Assembly (NCBI RefSeq): GCF_000633455.1
Contig: NZ_AYMG01000038.1
Coordinates: forward strand, 186,001 to 250,000
Length of the DNA stretch: 64,000 nt
Direction: 5' to 3'
Origin: Pedobacter jeongneungensis
Lineage (GTDB): Bacteria > Bacteroidota > Bacteroidia > Sphingobacteriales > Sphingobacteriaceae
The notes below the pieces were generated by a model. It was not told the origin of the DNA. It saw nothing but the letters and a program-made list of their open reading frames with translations, and made no database searches. The position numbers were made by a program, and so were the translations under genes. Position 1 is the stretch's first letter, and each line of letters opens with the position of its first letter. Positions 1 through 9,856 of the stretch are shown piece after piece.

Positions 1-1053
1 CACAACCCCATTGGCACCCCTGGCGCCGTAGGCTGCTGTTGAACTGGCATCTTTCAATATGACTACCGATTCAACATCATTCTGGTTCATATCCATTACA
101 CGTTGAAGGGTAACCTCAAAGCCATCCAGGATAAAAAGTGGAACGTTATAGGCATTCCTGATATTGGTACTCTGTATATTGGTCAGGTCAGTTGGAATGG
201 TCGAAGTACCACGGATAGAGATATTGGGTAATGCATTGGGATTGGAACCCGATATGCTCTGCTCCTCGATATTAAAGGCTGGGTCAATATTTCCAATGGT
301 TTTAAGCAGATTTCTGTTACCAAACATTTTGATCTGCTCTTTTGTGATTACTGTTACCGCGCCGGTAAAGCTTTCTTTGGGTTTATCAAACATCCCGGTA
401 ACTACAACTGCCTTTAAATCTGCATCCTGTGCCTGCATGACAATTCTGTAATTTGTTTTACCCGGAACAATTCTTACCGACTTCATCGCATAGCCGACAT
501 AGCTTACATTCAGCACACTATCCCCTTCGGATGTCATGAACTCAAAACTACCATCTGGCTGTGTTGCCGTTCTGGATATTTTTTTTCCGATAAGGTATAC
601 CGTAGCAGCTGGCAAGCCCTTGCCATCCTCTCCGACAACGATACCTTTAATCCTCACCGGTGGCAGAGGTTTATTTTGAGCTTTCGGCTCGATTCTGGAT
701 TTCTGTATCGTAATAAGCTTGTCCTCCAGACTGAATTCCAGATGTTGTTTGTCAAGTACCGCATGTAATGCAGCTTCCAGGCTAGCATTGGTTAATTTTA
801 CGCTAACCTTTGAATCGGTCAGTAAATCGTTCTTATAAAAAAAGTCGTAACCGGATTGTTTCTGGATCTTAGCCAGTACAATACTTACAGGTGTATTGGT
901 TTCCGAAAGCGTAATTTTCTGCGCATTCGCCGTTGCAAATACCTGTATAACAGTAAATAATATAATTGAAATGGTTAGTTTCATAGCCAATAGTAGTTTA
1001 TAGGGTAAGTGCCCTGCGAGACAGGACATTTTACCACATAAGTTTATTTGCAT
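1..1053 (-). CDS. SusC/RagA-type TonB-dependent receptor, N-terminal part (runs off window)
   Basis: Outer-membrane active-transport receptor, truncated by the window edge after 351 codons. A leader ending at the Ala-Asn-Ala-Gln stretch is followed by an STN (secretin/TonB N-terminal) domain at about residues 45-110, a carboxypeptidase-regulatory-like domain at about 125-215, and a TonB plug that reaches the GARGANGVV motif at the edge. The STN domain marks it as a receptor that signals to a FecR/sigma pair; the FecR gene ends about 210 bp upstream and the sigma gene lies beyond it. I chose the start at 1053 because the extra 23 residues before Met24 resemble the basic leader of the other SusC here; a start at 984 is possible. 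The substrate cannot be told. Confidence 0.9.
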   Translation of the reverse strand, partial: MQINLCGKMSCLAGHLPYKLLLAMKLTISIILFTVIQVFATANAQKITLSETNTPVSIVLAKIQKQSGYDFFYKNDLLTDSKVSVKLTNASLEAALHAVLDKQHLEFSLEDKLITIQKSRIEPKAQNKPLPPVRIKGIVVGEDGKGLPAATVYLIGKKISRTATQPDGSFEFMTSEGDSVLNVSYVGYAMKSVRIVPGKTNYRIVMQAQDADLKAVVVTGMFDKPKESFTGAVTVITKEQIKMFGNRNLLKTIGNIDPAFNIEEQSISGSNPNALPNISIRGTSTIPTDLTNIQSTNIRNAYNVPLFILDGFEVTLQRVMDMNQNDVESVVILKDASSTAAYGARGANGVV

Positions 1054-1261
1054 ACTTTTGTGAAGTTTAGGTTTGGTTTAAGTTCTGTTGAAAGTTTTTT
1101 AATCAAGCGGCCTAGGCGGTACTGGATCCTGATAGCAGTCAGGGTTCAGTTTCCTATCATTTCCGCTAATTTGTCTGGTATTATTTGTAGTTATTTATTC
1201 CAAATTATTCCTTTCCTTTAATTGTTATCTAATTATTTTAAATTCTATTCTCCATTATTGA

Positions 1262-2368
1262 TTAGTTGGTGACAAAAAGTTTCCGGCCTTCAATGTGGAA
1301 CTCAACCCCACCTTTTTCCAAAATCTTTAAGATTCTGGACAGACTCGCATTTCTGTCGATAACACCACTGAACGTATCTGTATGAGTATTGCCTTCATAG
1401 ACCACCTCCAGATTATACCATCGGGAAATCTGTCTCATGATCTGAGGAAGGGGTACTTGTTTGAAATTGAAAAAACCATCCTTCCAGGCAAGAACCGCAT
1501 CTAAGTCAGCCTCACCGACATAAATTTTACCAGCCTGGTCCGAAATAGCCTGCTGACCTGGTTTTAAAACCATATTTTCATTTACCCTGACAAGCCCTTC
1601 GAACAGTGTGGTTTTAAGTAATGCTTCATCCTGATAAGCATTAACATTGAAATGGGTTCCCAGAACGGCTATACGCTGCCTTTCAGTCTGAACAACAAAG
1701 GGATGAGCTTTATCTTTTGCAACTTCAAAATAGGCTTCCCCAATCAGCTTGACGTTTCTTTCCTGAAGCCCCTGGAAGTTAGAGGGATATTCCAGCCTTG
1801 ATGCGGCATTAAGCCAAACTTTGGTCCCGTCGGGAAGCGATACCTGAAATTCCTCTCCCCTTGCGGTACTCAGTATATTGATATTTTTAGCGATCGAACC
1901 AGCATTGGTACCGTTGTATATGAGATGTCCCTGGTCATTCTGCTCGATGACCACGCCGTGTTCGCTGGCGATCCTTCCCTTTGCGTTTGGGTTCAAGACA
2001 ATTCGAGAACCATCAGCGAGGGTGAGCGTGGCTGTTTTTCTACCTGGGGGTAGATCATTCTTAGCCAGTTGATCTGTGGTTATCCGTTCTGGACTTCTGG
2101 ATAACCAGAGGTAAGCAATTGAAGAAATCAATAGCAGAATTGCAGCAGCTGCCGTAAGCCTGAGCCATAGACGCCTTTTTTTGGGGACGACCGACAGCAT
2201 TAGCAAATTTCTTCTGACCTCATCCAGATCCTGAGCGGTTTCTTCTGCTCCAAGGACTTTACGGTTGCTGAGATCAAACTGGAGGTGCCACTGTTCCACA
2301 ATCGCACGATCATGGTCACTTGCACGATTCTGGTTATATTTTTTCAATAAATCTGTTTGATCTTCCAT
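1262..2368 (-). CDS. FecR-type anti-sigma factor
   Basis: Single-pass inner-membrane regulator, 368 aa, that passes a receptor signal to the ECF sigma factor. Visible parts: a cytoplasmic N-terminal region (1-70) that should bind the sigma factor, one membrane segment (about 71-90), a periplasmic FecR domain with the LPDGTKVWLNAASRL block (about 165-260), and a C-terminal DUF4974 domain (about 295-366) that should contact the receptor STN domain. It lies between a DUF4369 gene and the SusC gene, all on the minus strand. Length and domain order are normal for Bacteroidota FecR proteins. Confidence 0.95.
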   Translation of the reverse strand: MEDQTDLLKKYNQNRASDHDRAIVEQWHLQFDLSNRKVLGAEETAQDLDEVRRNLLMLSVVPKKRRLWLRLTAAAAILLLISSIAYLWLSRSPERITTDQLAKNDLPPGRKTATLTLADGSRIVLNPNAKGRIASEHGVVIEQNDQGHLIYNGTNAGSIAKNINILSTARGEEFQVSLPDGTKVWLNAASRLEYPSNFQGLQERNVKLIGEAYFEVAKDKAHPFVVQTERQRIAVLGTHFNVNAYQDEALLKTTLFEGLVRVNENMVLKPGQQAISDQAGKIYVGEADLDAVLAWKDGFFNFKQVPLPQIMRQISRWYNLEVVYEGNTHTDTFSGVIDRNASLSRILKILEKGGVEFHIEGRKLFVTN

Positions 2369-2537
2369 AATGAGGCGGATTTCTATAATTAGTAGATACC
2401 TGAAATTAATTTAGGGGGTATAGCCAAGAAAAATATTCTTTTTATTTCATGATAAAATAAAAAAAATGGATTTGAGCTGATATCTGAACTGAAATCAGTC
2501 CAAATATCAGTATTGAAAGGTATCAGTAGATTTGAAC

Positions 2538-3245
2538 TTACATTCCTCCCTGGGCATCCGCCTGTTCTATCAGTTTTTGATAGGATTGGCCCGCCGGGGT
2601 TGCACGAAGTTCTGAAGAAAGCCCTTCAAACAGTGTTTTTGCAAATGCCGGATCTTTCGCAGGATTTAAAGAGGCGCGCAGCAAATTCAGGCTGACTAAA
2701 GAATTGGGATGCTCTTGGATAAACTTCACTTCTACCTGTGCTTTTATAGCAAATAACTGTTCGGATTTTTCACGGATTTCTGTTTGAAGCGCTGGATTAT
2801 CTTTCGCCTGGGCATAATCTGTATTCATCTGGTCCTGGGTAGATTTGATACTTACCAGTGCATTATTCAACTCCATATGGTCTTTGTTCAACTGCGTGCC
2901 GGAGATCATTGAATTTTGCAATACACCAGAGGCAAGTATGTCAATGGTACCATCTTCAAGATAGATACCGACCTGATCGGCAATTGTCCCATTCGTCCTC
3001 TTAGTGCTATCCGCCTGTTTAAGTAATACAAATGCTTTCATTTTTGAGGGTACCTCTCCCCTGAAGGTAAATTTATCTCCGGTCAGCTGTATGGAATCTT
3101 TCAGTATCTTTCGGTCGATTTGGTACACCAGGTAGGCTTTAGCAGGCAGCTTTACATTCTTTACGGTAGCATTTACGGTATACTTTTGCTGTGCGGCTAC
3201 CATCATTGGAAGAAATGCAATTGATAATAAAATACTGGTTTTCAT
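2538..3245 (-). CDS. Lone DUF4369 domain protein, secreted
   Basis: A 235-aa exported protein with a signal peptide ending near VAAQQ (residues 17-20) and a DUF4369-like beta domain at about 22-120, then a helical region. DUF4369 usually forms the N-terminal half of TlpA-type thioredoxins (as in the 380-aa protein at 7239-8381), but here there is no thioredoxin fold and no CxxC motif, and the 170 bp downstream hold no remnant of one. The protein ends cleanly after a helical tail. It sits between the ECF sigma gene and fecR, an unusual place, so it may belong to the regulated surface system. The function is unknown. Confidence 0.85.
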   Translation of the reverse strand: MKTSILLSIAFLPMMVAAQQKYTVNATVKNVKLPAKAYLVYQIDRKILKDSIQLTGDKFTFRGEVPSKMKAFVLLKQADSTKRTNGTIADQVGIYLEDGTIDILASGVLQNSMISGTQLNKDHMELNNALVSIKSTQDQMNTDYAQAKDNPALQTEIREKSEQLFAIKAQVEVKFIQEHPNSLVSLNLLRASLNPAKDPAFAKTLFEGLSSELRATPAGQSYQKLIEQADAQGGM

Positions 3246-3483
3246 TCGTTTGGTTTTTGGTTTTCAGATGATTAATTTTTCCAAAAGAATAACATTAGGT
3301 CATGCTAAGGTGCACAGTCATTTTAGGACGATGATCAGCCAGATGGTTATTTCCAGGTCGGGTTTGACTGATCAGTGAGCGCAAAATGCACTGTAATTGA
3401 CTTCTTATAACTCTTGGTATATAGTTAAGATACCTGAAACCTGTCCAGGGGGTATATGATATAAAAAAATAAATTCAGAAAAA

Positions 3484-4068
3484 TTACCGCATGAGAAGGT
3501 AAAGGAAGAGGTAAATCCCAAGCTTGCCCCTAAGTATCTTCAGGGCATTTTTCACATGGGTACGAACGGTCAGTTCGGAGATCCCCATGCGCTCGGCAAT
3601 CTGGGCGTGACTAAGGTATTCATTTCTGCTTAATTCAAAGACCTCCCTCATTTTTGGGGGAAGGGCAGCAATTTCCTGCTCGATGATATCTTTCAACTGT
3701 TTTTCCCTTGCAAGATAATCGGTATTGCTGATCTCCTGGCTGGCAAAAGACTTGAGGGATTCAGCATATTGGTTATCGCGGTCCTGTCGTTCGATTTTTC
3801 GCAGTATTGCATTACGGACTGCGATATACAGGTATCCTGAAAGATTTTTTTCAAGAGTTATGCTTTCCCGCTTGATCCAGACAATGGTAAAGATATCCTG
3901 GATGATATCCTTGGCGGCATCCCGATCCTGCAACCACTTAAAGGCATACCGATGCAGGACGACTTTATATCTGTCGTAAAGTTCGGCAAAAGCCTGCTGG
4001 TTGTTCTCTTTTAGAAGATCAAGCAGTTCGCGGTCGCTGGAATCCTGATATGGAGTAACTACTTTCAA
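3484..4068 (-). CDS. ECF RNA polymerase sigma-70 factor
   Basis: A 194-aa extracytoplasmic-function sigma factor. Region 2 spans about residues 25-90 (the DRDAAKDIIQDIFTIVW block) and region 4 about 135-185 (LPPKMREVFELSRNEYLSHAQIAERM), which ends in a helix-turn-helix. It is of the class that pairs with FecR and SusC in Bacteroidota, and its partners follow on the same strand (DUF4369, FecR, SusC). It probably drives expression of the downstream receptor operon when FecR is released. The C-terminus is hydrophobic (LGIYLFLYLLMR), as is common in this subgroup. Confidence 0.95.
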   Translation of the reverse strand: MKVVTPYQDSSDRELLDLLKENNQQAFAELYDRYKVVLHRYAFKWLQDRDAAKDIIQDIFTIVWIKRESITLEKNLSGYLYIAVRNAILRKIERQDRDNQYAESLKSFASQEISNTDYLAREKQLKDIIEQEIAALPPKMREVFELSRNEYLSHAQIAERMGISELTVRTHVKNALKILRGKLGIYLFLYLLMR

Positions 4069-4518
4069 TTATATGTCGGCAAATATATACACTGAGATTT
4101 ACATTCTGTCAGCTAAGATAATTCAAACTGAAGAAGATGCAAATTATTTTCGCTGTTCAGGGTTAATTGCAGGATTAGTCAATTACCGTTTGGACAGTCC
4201 GGGGGCAGACTGCTAAGTGGGTCTAAGGTGGGAATTGACTTCTGGGTTACTAAACAGCCAGAGGGAAAGGTTGTTGCTGAGGCTACGTTGCGGGTAAGTC
4301 AACTTTGAAGGGGAATGAAACCAAAAGGGGAATATTGCATCTGGTAGGTGTATACCGCGATATTTTGGGAGAGAATTGCTTATTAAATCCCGCTGGCAAA
4401 AAGAAATACTTCCATTTGGAATATTCCCAATAAGTATTTACTTTTATTCAATAAAACAAACACATAAACGACTGCATGACAAATAATTACTAAATTTTAA
4501 CCTCTCACCTATACTATT
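4069..4518. other. Intergenic region between divergent sigma gene and unknown cassette
   Basis: No coding region, RNA gene or convincing hairpin is seen. It should hold the divergent promoters for the sigma factor gene (minus) and for the gene starting at 4519 (plus). Confidence 0.6.
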
Positions 4519-4956
4519 ATGGGAAAAGTCAAATTTACCGCAGCCTTCTCTGGCGGCGAGGGTACTTTGAAGATAACCTTTGAAGACAAAAGTTCCATAA
4601 CCTTTACTGCTGATGGTTCGCTGGAAGCGGATCTTAAAGACGGATCAAGAACCCTGATGTTCAGCGGAACATCTCCCGAGAGTCCGCAGGGCAATATCCA
4701 TCTGGAAATTAGTGGTCAGGTTGCAAAAAAATACATATATAACTTCCCGCCGGGAAATATCACAGCAGATCCGGCAATTATCTTCGTAACGGGAAATACT
4801 GCTGTGAAGTCCAATTTTACAGAAGCCTTTTTTACTGCTATAGACCCGCAAAAAAGCTTTTTCAGGAAAAGCAAATCCAAAGGGGCTGCGGGGCTGGCTA
4901 AAGGAGATAAAAACGAAAAAAAGCAAAGCACTGGAAAAAATAAAAAGCGTAAATGA
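4519..4956 (+). CDS. Hypothetical protein, beta-rich with lysine-rich tail
   Basis: A 145-aa protein without signal peptide or membrane segment. Residues 1-110 alternate short polar and hydrophobic stretches, as in a beta sandwich (for example KITFEDKSSITFTADGS). The last 30 residues are almost all Lys, Gly, Ser and Asn, a disordered basic tail. The stop overlaps the start of the next gene by 4 nt (ATGA), so the two are translationally coupled. I do not recognise a family. Codon use and the coupled neighbour support it as real. Confidence 0.75.
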   Translation: MGKVKFTAAFSGGEGTLKITFEDKSSITFTADGSLEADLKDGSRTLMFSGTSPESPQGNIHLEISGQVAKKYIYNFPPGNITADPAIIFVTGNTAVKSNFTEAFFTAIDPQKSFFRKSKSKGAAGLAKGDKNEKKQSTGKNKKRK

Positions 4957-6392
4957 GAAGGGTTTTGGTCATTTTGGCTTACCTGCTTGGAGCAGTTGGG
5001 CCAGTCTTTGCTCAAAACAGTGAGCAGCTCATTAAAAAATCGATTATCGAAGGCGAAAACGAAAAAAGCATGGGCAGGCAGCAAATCCTGACCAATTATT
5101 TACAGGGTGTCGCTAAAAACCTGACGAGCAACGAAAAAGAAATTTTGCTGAAAGCCAATCTTTTCGCCCTGGATCCCATGGATTCGGTAAGCAAGTATAA
5201 AAGTGAAAACTACCTGAAAAAATCTTTTCAGCGCAACACCCAGCTGCTCATCGGGGGAGGAGTGGATAAAAACACAAAAATAAATTCCTTCACCATTGGT
5301 CTAAGCTACAACTTGCTGAACAAAAGGGATCCCTCCAATGTAAATGTTTACCAGGAACTGTTAAGCAAACCGGATTACGACCAGCTTAGCCGAAAGCTTA
5401 TGGCAATCAACTTCAGGGTACTGGAGCAATACAAAAAAAATAAATGGAATGCGATTGCTCAGCAACTGAACAAAATCGCGGCCGATGCAAAAGGGAGAAA
5501 TGATGTGTTGAATTTAAAGCAGGACATCCTTGATCTGCTACCTTCCCAACTTAGGGACGGGGTGGGAGATGCGCTGCCATTCCAAAATTCTTATAAAATG
5601 TTCGAAGATTCGGTATCCCATTCGCTGAAAAATCCTGGCCAGCCGCCAAAAGCCGGCAATGTCACCCTGTTCGCAGAGTTTCTGATGTCCGAATATTTCG
5701 CAACCCCTCTGGCATCCTCACTAAGGTCTTACCTCTCAGAGGCACAAAAAGAAGATGGCAAGCCCAAAAACACTTCTGCCGCTGTGAGTGATAGTGAGTT
5801 CAATAAAGTGATTGGCCAGATCAATGATGAGCTTGCCAAAAACACAACATCCGGCGGAGGCATTACGGTAGAATCCGCTTATCAGCAAGTCAGAAAAATC
5901 TATGACGACCGGATAAAGTCTATCCAGAGCCGGCCATTGCTGACGCTTGGTTACAATTACAAATATACACCCGACGCCATCTCCCATCAACACATTCCAG
6001 TGCTGGATTTTCTGTTGGGCTTTGGAAAAAATGGTCGAAAGAACAATGAACTTGTGATTTCACTGAGTGATACCCTGGGTACGGACACGATTTCTGTCAA
6101 TAAATCGATCGGCCGAAATGTTACTAATTTAAATATCGGGATAAACCGTATCCTGTTCAAAGATAAATCCTTAGCATCCTTGCTGGAACTAAAATTCGCA
6201 CTGGAAGAGCGGCTGATATGGAGTGGAAGGCTAAGTTCTGAAAAACGTGATGCTTTTTTCGCCAGTGCTACACTTCAAGGACGGCCTTCGTCAAAATCCC
6301 CATGGCTAAAGCTCGTCGTGAAATACAATAAGGACGCGAAGTTCCTGGGTTTTCTGGACGTAACGCTTAATCTGGACAACAAATCAAAATAA
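4953..6392 (+). CDS. Hypothetical exported protein, possibly outer-membrane
   Basis: A 479-aa protein with a clear signal peptide (RRVLVILAYLLGAVGPVFAQ, residues 2-21). The mature part has beta-strand-like blocks near the N-terminus (about 85-115) and in the last 150 residues, with a helical middle (about 120-310). The strand pattern at the C-terminus would fit an outer-membrane barrel, but there is no terminal aromatic residue, so this is weak. It overlaps the preceding 145-aa gene by 4 nt, and the pair forms a two-gene unit. No family is recognised. Confidence 0.8.
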   Translation: MRRVLVILAYLLGAVGPVFAQNSEQLIKKSIIEGENEKSMGRQQILTNYLQGVAKNLTSNEKEILLKANLFALDPMDSVSKYKSENYLKKSFQRNTQLLIGGGVDKNTKINSFTIGLSYNLLNKRDPSNVNVYQELLSKPDYDQLSRKLMAINFRVLEQYKKNKWNAIAQQLNKIAADAKGRNDVLNLKQDILDLLPSQLRDGVGDALPFQNSYKMFEDSVSHSLKNPGQPPKAGNVTLFAEFLMSEYFATPLASSLRSYLSEAQKEDGKPKNTSAAVSDSEFNKVIGQINDELAKNTTSGGGITVESAYQQVRKIYDDRIKSIQSRPLLTLGYNYKYTPDAISHQHIPVLDFLLGFGKNGRKNNELVISLSDTLGTDTISVNKSIGRNVTNLNIGINRILFKDKSLASLLELKFALEERLIWSGRLSSEKRDAFFASATLQGRPSSKSPWLKLVVKYNKDAKFLGFLDVTLNLDNKSK

Positions 6393-6461
6393 ATTCTAAC
6401 TGAAAAAGGTTTTTGTCTCTTATAGAATAAGGTTCTGCCTGGTAGAATCCCCAGCAGAACT

Positions 6462-6986
6462 TTAACCAAAAAGAGACTTAACAAATCCCTGAACAGTAGG
6501 TTTTGTGCCTAATATATAGCCTGCATAGCCAATTAAAACCCCTATCAACGCTTTGCCATTTATGATTACAAAGGGTGCTACGGGCGGAATTTTTTCTCGG
6601 GAATATACTATCCAGGTGACAAAGCAGCTGATACCGGTAACTATCACTACCAATCCGGCAATAAGCTGAAAAGTTTCTTTTACAGATTGCTTTGGCTGAT
6701 CAGGAACCAAACCGAGCAGCCTCGCTGCGAGTTTCCTGAATTCGGCCTTACTCGCCGAGGTGGTCAGTAAAGCGCCCAGATTTATCAATAGCGTAGTATT
6801 GAGGGCATTGACCAGAAAATCCAGTGGCGGGTAAATGGTATATCCGATAATTTCAGTGGGTTTTGGTATAGCCGGATCCTTAAAATCTGGCTGTGCATGA
6901 AAAATACCGAAGTAGGTTCCCAAAAGATAAAATAGCAGCAGGCAGATCAATGCTGTATATCCGATTATTAACACTGGAGTTTTCAT
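6462..6986 (-). CDS. Hypothetical multi-pass membrane protein
   Basis: A 174-aa protein with four likely membrane segments: about 5-27, 53-75, 106-128 and 143-160. A polar loop (FHAQPDFKDPAIPKPTE) separates the first two. It stands alone on the minus strand, converging on the exported-protein gene with a 69-bp gap. No family is recognised and no catalytic motif is visible. Confidence 0.7.
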   Translation of the reverse strand: MKTPVLIIGYTALICLLLFYLLGTYFGIFHAQPDFKDPAIPKPTEIIGYTIYPPLDFLVNALNTTLLINLGALLTTSASKAEFRKLAARLLGLVPDQPKQSVKETFQLIAGLVVIVTGISCFVTWIVYSREKIPPVAPFVIINGKALIGVLIGYAGYILGTKPTVQGFVKSLFG

Positions 6987-7177
6987 AATCTTAAATCGAA
7001 TTTTTGATTTAAACTATTTTTATATCAGCAAGTTACGGAATATAAATAACTCCTTTCAATACTAAATATTAATTAATTCCTTTAACGAATAGGATACCAG
7101 GTAGACAAATATACTCCAATCCTTTTTTTAATAATAAAGAAAAGTTGAAATTCAGTCTATGTAGATACTTGGGCGTA

Positions 7178-7216
7178 AAAAAACCTGGTCAGAAGCTTTT
7201 TAGTCAGCTTCTGACC
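7178..7216 (-). terminator. Rho-independent terminator after the TlpA gene
   Basis: An 11-bp perfect inverted repeat (GGTCAGAAGCT / AGCTTCTGACC, 7188-7198 and 7206-7216) with a 7-nt loop. Read on the minus strand it is followed by seven T. It lies 22 bp after the stop of the TlpA-family gene and should end the SusC-SusD-TlpA transcript. Confidence 0.85.
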
Positions 7217-7238
7217 ACGGATTTAGCTTCGTACACTT

Positions 7239-8381
7239 CTAAAGATATTTGGCTAGGACATCCTTCAGATGCTCACCCGTCAAGTTTTTTGCCAGGATTT
7301 TTCCATCCGGGCCGATTAGAAAGTTTTGGGGTATTGCTTGTATACCATACAATTTTGCGGCAGCATTATTAAAATATGACAGGTCACTCACATGCAACCA
7401 GGTCAAGCCATCTGCCTTGATGGCTTTCAGCCAGTCCTGGCGGCCTGCAGCACGATCCAGGGATACGCTGAGTATCGTAAAGTTTTTGTTGCCATATTTT
7501 TGATAAGCAGAAACGAGGTTAGGATTTTCCAGCCGGCACGGGCCGCACCAGCTTGCCCAGAAATCGAGAAGCACATATTTGCCCCTGAGGGCAGAAAGTG
7601 TCAGATTGCGCCCAGTTGAATCCGGTTGCGTAAAATCAGGTGCTAACTGTCCGATGGCCGTTTTGCGAATGTTATTAAACTGGTTAAGAACCGCCTTTGC
7701 GGTGGGAAGATTTCGTATGCTGACATCGAGGGTGCCAAAAAGTGGTTCTGCGGATAGATCCATTATACTTCCTGCGTAACGTCTGAAGGCCAAAAGGCCT
7801 ACAGGGGTATTTCTATGGCGAGCAATAAACGGAATATATATCGAATCCCTGATTGCCTCTCCAAACCGGTTTGCCTTTTCCCTGAGTTGGGCATAAAGCT
7901 CGGGTTCCTTTTTGTGTTTTAACATCTCTTCATATATTGGAGCGGTATATTTTCTGCGATAAGCGGACTCTGCGGACTGAAGCTCATAGAATTCTTTTAA
8001 GTGAATGTTTCCTGTAGCCATGGTACCCTTAAGCGAATCCCTTGCCTGAACATTTGACTGGCCAGGATAAAGCAGGAGCTGTATGGAGTTTCTGGATGTA
8101 AAATCATAAGGATGAAGCTTATCCTGCGGTCTTTGTGCCAGGGATAATGTTGCCTGAAGCGGTTCATTTATTCTACCCCTGAATGTGGCAGCACCATTAT
8201 ACAGCAGCAGACTATCCCTGACTTTCTGATTATCCACATAGTAATCTAAAAAAGCGATGGTAGCCTTGGGGATATTGTCCAATTTCAGATGAATGGCATA
8301 CTCACCTGCATACGGCGAAACCTGGGCAAAAAGGGAATAGCCCATCAGCAGTATAGCCAATAGAGAAAGAGTTTTTTTCAT
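7239..8381 (-). CDS. TlpA-family thiol-disulfide oxidoreductase with DUF4369
   Basis: Exported thioredoxin-like protein of 380 aa. Residues 1-20 form a signal peptide, about 25-110 a DUF4369 domain, 120-240 a helical linker, and 243-380 an AhpC/TlpA thioredoxin domain. The redox motif is WCGPC with Cys279 and Cys282, and the cis-proline loop (AIPQNF) is present, so it should be active in the periplasm. It follows susD by 38 bp, the usual place for such a protein in Bacteroidota Sus-like operons with an STN receptor. The substrate is unknown. Confidence 0.93.
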   Translation of the reverse strand: MKKTLSLLAILLMGYSLFAQVSPYAGEYAIHLKLDNIPKATIAFLDYYVDNQKVRDSLLLYNGAATFRGRINEPLQATLSLAQRPQDKLHPYDFTSRNSIQLLLYPGQSNVQARDSLKGTMATGNIHLKEFYELQSAESAYRRKYTAPIYEEMLKHKKEPELYAQLREKANRFGEAIRDSIYIPFIARHRNTPVGLLAFRRYAGSIMDLSAEPLFGTLDVSIRNLPTAKAVLNQFNNIRKTAIGQLAPDFTQPDSTGRNLTLSALRGKYVLLDFWASWCGPCRLENPNLVSAYQKYGNKNFTILSVSLDRAAGRQDWLKAIKADGLTWLHVSDLSYFNNAAAKLYGIQAIPQNFLIGPDGKILAKNLTGEHLKDVLAKYL

Positions 8382-8419
8382 TTCGTAATTTTTTAAACGT
8401 AATAAATTTGTATTGCAGG

Positions 8420-9844
8420 CTAATAGCCTGCATTTTGAGTTAAATTAGTCGAATTTCTGATATCGGTCAGCGGGATTGGATAAAGCACTGCGGTTGCTTT
8501 CCATCCGGGCTTCACTCTGGAAAGCACATCATCTGCTGTTCCTGTTCTTTTAAGGTCGTTCCATCTTGCGCCATATTCACTAAAAAGCTCTACCCTTCGC
8601 TCCTGCGCAATTGCCCTCAGAACAGCCGTTTTTGTCACCGCAGTCGTATTGGAAAGTCCTGCGCGTCTTCGGATAATGTTGAGGTCAGCTACCGCACCAT
8701 TTAGGTCATCGAGTTGTGCCAGGGCTTCAGCGCGGATCAGGTATTGTTCGGCGAGCCTGAGATAAGTGCAATATTCCCCGCTAGTGGTAGCATTTGTTAC
8801 CTTCTGACGATATTTGAAAGGATAGTAATAAGTAGTTGTGACCCCGGACAGGGTACTTGATGTTACCCCTACCCAATTCCTCAAACGCGCATCCCCGGTC
8901 TCAAAAGCATTGATCAGATCAAATGTAAGCAGATAGTTGGGGATAGTCGCCACGCCCAGGGAATAGTAATAACCCTCATAGGTATAGCCACTGTACACCG
9001 CGGGCGAACCGGTAACCTGCCAGATGGCTTCGGTATTGTTTTTAGTAAAAATTGAGCTCAGGTTAGCTGTGGAAAGCAAGCTGTACTGGGTATTGAGTGC
9101 AATAATCAGATCAGCATTGGCACGGGCATCAGCCCAGTTTGCGGTATAGAGGTAGCATCTTGACAGGAGTGCTGCCGCAGCATATTTATTGGGCCTGATG
9201 CGTTCACCGGAAGCGGCAGAAAAATCAGCAGCAAGGCTATTCTTCGCATCAGTCAGATCACTGATGATTTGCGTATAAACCAGCGATTTAGGGCTGCGCG
9301 GCAGATCATTATTAATCTTTGCATCGGTACCCATTGCCAGGGGCACATCCCCCCAAAGGTTTACCAGATAAAAATAACAGAAGGCACGGATGAACTTTGC
9401 CTCACCCGTTGCCTGCACTTTCATTGCGTTGCTTAACCCCCCAGTGCTGCCGGCGACGCCGGAAATAATCGCATTGGCCTGATAAATATTGGCATAAAGT
9501 GATCTCCAGAGCGAGTATGAGGATACATCCTGGGAGTTGAGTGCATTTGCGAAGAATGGATCATAATATACATTAGTCGTGTAATAACTCATCTCATCGG
9601 CCGAAAGTCCTGGAAGCAGGCTCAGTCCTAATTGCAGATCCGGTGCATTGGTTATCGCCAGGGAACTGTACATTCCTGCAAGCGCCGATTTCAGTGTCGC
9701 ATCGGTTTTGAATGTTGTTTCGGTAACCAGCTGTCCGGTCGGCGGATCAATATCCGTAAATTTTTTGCATCCGCAGAAAATCGAACTTCCGAGTACAAGA
9801 AGTGAGATTAGGTTGAGTTTATAGTTGGTCTTATTGATGTTCAT
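8420..9844 (-). CDS. SusD/RagB-type surface lipoprotein
   Basis: A 474-aa nutrient-binding lipoprotein that forms the lid of the SusC barrel. The signal sequence ends in a lipobox with Cys26 the likely lipidated residue (FCGCKK). TPR-like helices are visible throughout (for example ATGEAKFIRAFCYFYLVNLWGDVPL, a SusD hallmark, given here by its position at about 145-170) and the C-terminal RagB/SusD region has ERRVELFSEYGARWNDLKR-type sequence. It starts 12 bp after susC. The ligand cannot be deduced. Confidence 0.96.
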   Translation of the reverse strand: MNINKTNYKLNLISLLVLGSSIFCGCKKFTDIDPPTGQLVTETTFKTDATLKSALAGMYSSLAITNAPDLQLGLSLLPGLSADEMSYYTTNVYYDPFFANALNSQDVSSYSLWRSLYANIYQANAIISGVAGSTGGLSNAMKVQATGEAKFIRAFCYFYLVNLWGDVPLAMGTDAKINNDLPRSPKSLVYTQIISDLTDAKNSLAADFSAASGERIRPNKYAAAALLSRCYLYTANWADARANADLIIALNTQYSLLSTANLSSIFTKNNTEAIWQVTGSPAVYSGYTYEGYYYSLGVATIPNYLLTFDLINAFETGDARLRNWVGVTSSTLSGVTTTYYYPFKYRQKVTNATTSGEYCTYLRLAEQYLIRAEALAQLDDLNGAVADLNIIRRRAGLSNTTAVTKTAVLRAIAQERRVELFSEYGARWNDLKRTGTADDVLSRVKPGWKATAVLYPIPLTDIRNSTNLTQNAGY

Positions 9845-9856
9845 AACTAAGGGCTT

